Positions 60,688 through 64,000 of a stretch of 64,000 nt of DNA are shown here, piece by piece; position 1 is the first letter of the stretch, and every line of letters starts with the position of its first letter. Position numbers and translations under genes: made by a program. The DNA is from Ignavibacteriales bacterium (GTDB taxonomy: Bacteria > Bacteroidota > Ignavibacteria > UBA10030). The stretch is from the NCBI GenBank assembly GCA_026390575.1, contig JAPLFR010000016.1, positions 186,001 to 250,000 of the forward strand. Reading direction: 5' to 3'. The notes under the pieces are model-generated. The model saw nothing but the letters and a program-made list of their open reading frames with translations. It made no database searches and was not told the DNA's origin.

Positions 60688-61902
60688 TTATGAAATAAAT
60701 TCTTCGGGAACGGTCGTTAATCTCATTACATCAGTTACTCGTTCTGAGATCGCGAAATTCTTAGCGCATGTCGCCGAGCATTGCGCACAATCCGCGCACG
60801 GAGCAGTCGGAATATTGAGGCTCATGAGCAGCTCTTGCGCCTGCCGGCTGTCGCGGTACCCGTACGTGTACATATACGCACGCATAATTTCCGGAATCGG
60901 CAATCCTTTAGGACAATGTGGTACACAATGTTCACATCCCTGGCAATACAAACCGCCTTGTGATTTCCCTACGAGGAGGTCTGCTTCTTCCTGTGCGGTC
61001 ATTGTTAAATCGCGATTAACGCTTACATTCATCGCAAGATGATCGAAGTTAGTATTTCCCGGAATGGCAGTCGTAACATTTTCATCCTGCAGAACAAATT
61101 TCAACGCCGCTTTGCAATTGACCGGCTGCTTTCGTTCTTTATCGTGAAAGCCGCCTGCCATCGTTTTCATTGCAACGATGCCTATGCCTGCCTTCGCTGC
61201 TTGTGCTATCGTCTCTTTTAGTACTGCATAATGTTCCTGTTTATAATTGATTGACGTGAGCACTACTTCATAGACACCGCTGTCAATTGCTGCTTGAATC
61301 ACTTCTGGTTCATTCTTGTGCGTGGAAACGCCGACGTGTCTCGCTTTCCCGGATTTTTTTGCCTCTGTTACCGCGTCGAGCATTTCCGGAAAAAGCACTG
61401 CATCGCGTGTTGCGATGGCATGGACATACAGAATATCCACGTAATCCATTTTCAGCCGAATGAGGCTTTTATCCAACTTTTCAAGAAATGCTTTGCTTGT
61501 GGATGCGGAAGTAAGTTGTCCGGTTTTCCGATCGGTTTCTTCCGGCTGTACTTTCGTAGCAATGACAAAGGAATCGCGTGGATGGTCTTTAAATACTTCA
61601 CCAAGCATCTCTTCGTTCTTTCCGCCCTGATATCCATGCGCGGTATCATAAAAAATTATACCTTCCTTAATTGCGGCTTGCACCAGAGCAGGATTGTCAG
61701 CACGCATCACGCCAAAACTCACAATAGGCATCTCAATTCCCGTTTTTCCGAGTTTACGCGTAATGATCGGTTTATCTTTCGTCTCAGCACGGCTGGCTGC
61801 AAAGCTGGAACTCGTAAAAGAAGCAGACGCAAGCAATGCACTTGTGCCGCCAAAAACCGTCTTTCGTATGAATTCTCTTCTATCAAGATCATTTGTTCCC
61901 AC
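60688..61902 (-). CDS. Tat-exported aldo/keto reductase with C-terminal ferredoxin-type cysteines
   Basis: 404 residues. Twin-arginine signal DRREFIRKTVFGG (7-19). AKR barrel: ITRKLGKTGIEMPIVSFGVM, FYDTAHGYQGGKNEEML (catalytic Asp and Tyr), and YVDILYVHAI with conserved His. The C-terminus has CQGCEHCVPHCPKG and CADCAQCSATC, two cysteine clusters able to hold 4Fe-4S centres. This subfamily is common in Bacteroidota and Firmicutes; its substrate and electron donor are not known. Confidence 0.88.
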   Translation of the reverse strand: MGTNDLDRREFIRKTVFGGTSALLASASFTSSSFAASRAETKDKPIITRKLGKTGIEMPIVSFGVMRADNPALVQAAIKEGIIFYDTAHGYQGGKNEEMLGEVFKDHPRDSFVIATKVQPEETDRKTGQLTSASTSKAFLEKLDKSLIRLKMDYVDILYVHAIATRDAVLFPEMLDAVTEAKKSGKARHVGVSTHKNEPEVIQAAIDSGVYEVVLTSINYKQEHYAVLKETIAQAAKAGIGIVAMKTMAGGFHDKERKQPVNCKAALKFVLQDENVTTAIPGNTNFDHLAMNVSVNRDLTMTAQEEADLLVGKSQGGLYCQGCEHCVPHCPKGLPIPEIMRAYMYTYGYRDSRQAQELLMSLNIPTAPCADCAQCSATCAKNFAISERVTDVMRLTTVPEEFIS

Positions 61903-62055
61903 AAGAGTTCTCCTCTATTTGATGATATCCAACTACATGGATAATATAATAAATGTTGACGAAAAACCACCTTTTCAAACAACGCATAGTATATCAATTA
62001 GTTTTTCAGTTAATCTCTGGACTGACATCACTAACCGACTATGTTCAACAGAGCC

Positions 62056-62190
62056 CCTTTTGTCATTCCCGAAAGTTTTAGTCGGGAATCTTACCGAGAA
62101 CTTCAATAAGATTCCCGCTTACAATCCGCGGGAATGACAGAGCCCTCTTTGTCATTCCCGTCCCGACTTGTCGGGATTATCGGGAATCTA
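62056..62190. repeat. GTCATTCCCG palindromic repeats
   Basis: Three GTCATTCCCG-type units (62061, 62139 inverted, 62152) with GTCCCGACTTGTCGGGA. No gene is seen from 61903 to 62331. Confidence 0.6.
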
Positions 62191-62331
62191 TCTTTTAATT
62201 ATTAACTTTGTGAAAATAGCCCGCTACCAAAAAATCGACTTCATTGTGTTTTCATCGAAATAAGAGTAACTTTTCCAGTAGAGAATTCCGAATATGACAA
62301 TCGGCTTTCCCTACATAGAAAAGTTTAATTT

Positions 62332-63960
62332 ATGATAATGCCTCCAAAATTAGCGCAGCAGTTAATTCTATTTCTTACACTCGTATTGATCAGTGTCGGA
62401 ATGATCTCTGGCTATTTACAGGTTCGAACACAAGAGGACCAGATCCTGAATACCATTATCAACGGTGCAGACCAGCTCTCCAACGGCATCACAAGCGCTA
62501 CCTGGCATGCAATGCTCTCGGACAATCGTGAAGCCGCCTACCAAATCATGCATACGATCGCACTGCGGCAGGGAATTGCAAACATCCGCATTTTTAACCG
62601 TGAAGGACGGATCATGTTTTCTACCGATTCAACGGTAACCGGTGTCGTGGAACGAACCAGTAAAGAATGTGCAGTATGTCATTCGACGCCGACACCGCAA
62701 GTGAATATCACTCCTCCGGACCGCTCCCGGATATTTACCAATGATAAGGGTAAACGCGAACTTGCGATGGTCACACCCATCTACAACGAACCGGCGTGCA
62801 GTAATGCAGCGTGTCATGCACATCCAGTGGAAGTAAAAGTGCTTGGGGTGCTTGACGTAACCTATGGTTTAGAAAATGTGGATCAGATTGTCGAGAACAT
62901 TCAGCGGCGCGCAATATTTACAACCACAATCACGGTCATTGTCATCGGCATCTTTATCTTCTTTTTTATACGTGCGACCGTTCACAAACCTATTGCAAAG
63001 CTAATCGCTGGGACAAGAGCACTCAGTGCAATGCAGCTTGATCACCCCGTCGATATCAAGGCAGATGGAGAAATTGGTGAACTTGCCCATTCCTTCAATT
63101 CCATGCGCGAGCAATTGATGAAAACAGTCGGCGAACTAAATGAATTGACACAGAGTCTTGAGACAAAAGTCCAGCAAAGAACAGAACAATTGAAAGCGAT
63201 GAACCAGAAGCTTTTCCAAAGCGACCGTTTGGCATCGCTGGGACAACTTGCTGCCAGCGTCGCGCATGAAATCAACAATCCCATCGCCGGTGTTCTTAAC
63301 CTTTCCATGCTTGTTGAACGTATTTTAAAAGAAGACGGCATTCCGCCTGAACGAGTTGAAGAAGTCCGGCGCTATCTTATACAAATTTCCAGTGAAACCA
63401 CACGCGTGGGCCGTATTGTCGGCGACCTCCTTGCTTTTTCCCGGCGGCCATCGCCACAGCGTCTGCCGGCCGACTTAAACGCGATCATCCGTCGTACTGT
63501 TTCTATTATTGATCACAAGCTCAAACTTGCAAACGTTGAATTGGAATTACAGCTTGATGAAACCCTCCCCAACATTAAATGCGACAATTCACAAATCCAG
63601 CAAGTCATCGTCAATCTTGTCATGAATGCTTCTGAAGCAACTCATAACCGGGACCACGGCAAAGTAACGGTTCGAACAACGGTGAACACAAACAGAGAGT
63701 CAATTCGATTTGAAGTGAAAGACAACGGTGATGGTATTCCGAAAGAAAACCTTGCAAAGATTTACGATCCGTTCTTTACAACAAAAGGCGAGGGCAAAGG
63801 TGTCGGGCTTGGACTTGCTGTCGTCTATGGTATTGTCGAATCACATGGCGGCGAAATAGAAGTAGATACGAAAGTCGGAGAAGGAACAATATTCCGCGTG
63901 GATCTGCCGATTTCCGGCGGAGCAGAAAAAATACCGCCTCAATCTTCGGGCATCACCTGA
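62332..63960 (+). CDS. Sensor histidine kinase with two periplasmic c-type heme motifs
   Basis: 542 residues. TM1 (about 8-28), a periplasmic domain (29-195), TM2 (about 196-214), HAMP (about 215-268), a coiled coil, HisKA with the phospho-His in SVAHEINNPIAG (about 313), and HATPase with DNGDGIPKENLAKIYDPFFT and GKGVGLGLAVVYGI. The periplasmic part has ECAVCH (CxxCH, 113-117) and CSNAACH (CX4CH, 156-162), so it likely binds one or two c-hemes and senses redox, oxygen or NO. The next gene starts in the stop (TGATG). Confidence 0.88.
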   Translation: MIMPPKLAQQLILFLTLVLISVGMISGYLQVRTQEDQILNTIINGADQLSNGITSATWHAMLSDNREAAYQIMHTIALRQGIANIRIFNREGRIMFSTDSTVTGVVERTSKECAVCHSTPTPQVNITPPDRSRIFTNDKGKRELAMVTPIYNEPACSNAACHAHPVEVKVLGVLDVTYGLENVDQIVENIQRRAIFTTTITVIVIGIFIFFFIRATVHKPIAKLIAGTRALSAMQLDHPVDIKADGEIGELAHSFNSMREQLMKTVGELNELTQSLETKVQQRTEQLKAMNQKLFQSDRLASLGQLAASVAHEINNPIAGVLNLSMLVERILKEDGIPPERVEEVRRYLIQISSETTRVGRIVGDLLAFSRRPSPQRLPADLNAIIRRTVSIIDHKLKLANVELELQLDETLPNIKCDNSQIQQVIVNLVMNASEATHNRDHGKVTVRTTVNTNRESIRFEVKDNGDGIPKENLAKIYDPFFTTKGEGKGVGLGLAVVYGIVESHGGEIEVDTKVGEGTIFRVDLPISGGAEKIPPQSSGIT

Positions 63961-64000
63961 TGAGTCGTATTTACCTTCTTCCTGTAGGTTCCGTTGAGGA
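63960..64000 (+). CDS. Start of a downstream gene (partial)
   Basis: ATG at 63960 overlaps the kinase stop and reads MSRIYLLPVGSVE before the window ends. The I.LLPVGSV pattern resembles the start of archaemetzincin-type metalloproteases, but 13 residues do not allow a firm call. Confidence 0.35.
   Translation, partial: MSRIYLLPVGSVE

Noticed and set aside
61294-61944. 216-codon plus-strand frame across the aldo/keto reductase
   Set aside because: Antisense shadow; the minus strand carries Tat signal, AKR barrel and iron-sulfur cysteines.

Overview
The window is chromosomal DNA from a Gram-negative bacterium, most likely of the Ignavibacteria / Bacteroidota-Chlorobi group. Two secreted proteins end in the type IX sorting motif NYPNPFNPxTTIxY that is common there, and the Kdo and Lpt genes imply an outer membrane with LPS. 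Strong promoters look sigma70-like (TTGACA-17-TATATT at 53101, TTGACA-17-TACAAT on the minus strand at 11380). This placement is inference from protein features; no rRNA is present.

Left part (1-29 kb). A Kdo/LPS operon (kdsA end, kdsC, kdsD, lptC, lptA, lptB) runs into aroF-tyrA. A broken SemiSWEET sugar transporter follows, then an FmdB zinc ribbon, ferritin, a translationally coupled aminotransferase-pckA pair, a sugar nucleotidyltransferase, the SAM cycle pair metK-ahcY, OsmC, a radical-SAM/SPASM remnant, a large PQQ-type propeller, a T9SS-sorted protein, a lipoprotein, a lone response regulator, a tandem Usp protein and transketolase. Next is a small defence-like island: DUF559 nuclease, HicAB, and a nuclease-methyltransferase fusion.

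Middle part (29-39 kb). An OPA-type transporter is followed by a REP/RAYT island (30.46-31.49 kb), a P-loop protein, a UshA-like nucleotidase, trpB2 behind a well-formed Trp-leader attenuator, a TetR regulator and a K+-independent proton pyrophosphatase.

Accessory part (about 39-51.2 kb). About seventeen mostly small genes, all on the minus strand, many bounded by CCTAAC / GTTAGG ends with imperfect inverted repeats. I read this as an integron cassette array without a visible integrase (CALIN). Cargo includes zinc-ribbon membrane proteins, a CZB domain protein, an ACT protein, a VOC protein, two PD-(D/E)XK-like proteins and a nucleoside deoxyribosyltransferase-like protein; the last three are candidate phage-defence genes.

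Right part (51-64 kb). After an Ntn-hydrolase comes a methionine cluster: a SAM-I riboswitch in front of metY, then a bifunctional aspartokinase-homoserine dehydrogenase and metA. The latter two share a two-hairpin leader that I do not recognise from any known family. MITE-like inverted repeats lie between them. The window ends with two secreted proteins, a Tat-exported aldo/keto reductase with ferredoxin-type cysteines, and a histidine kinase with two c-type heme motifs.
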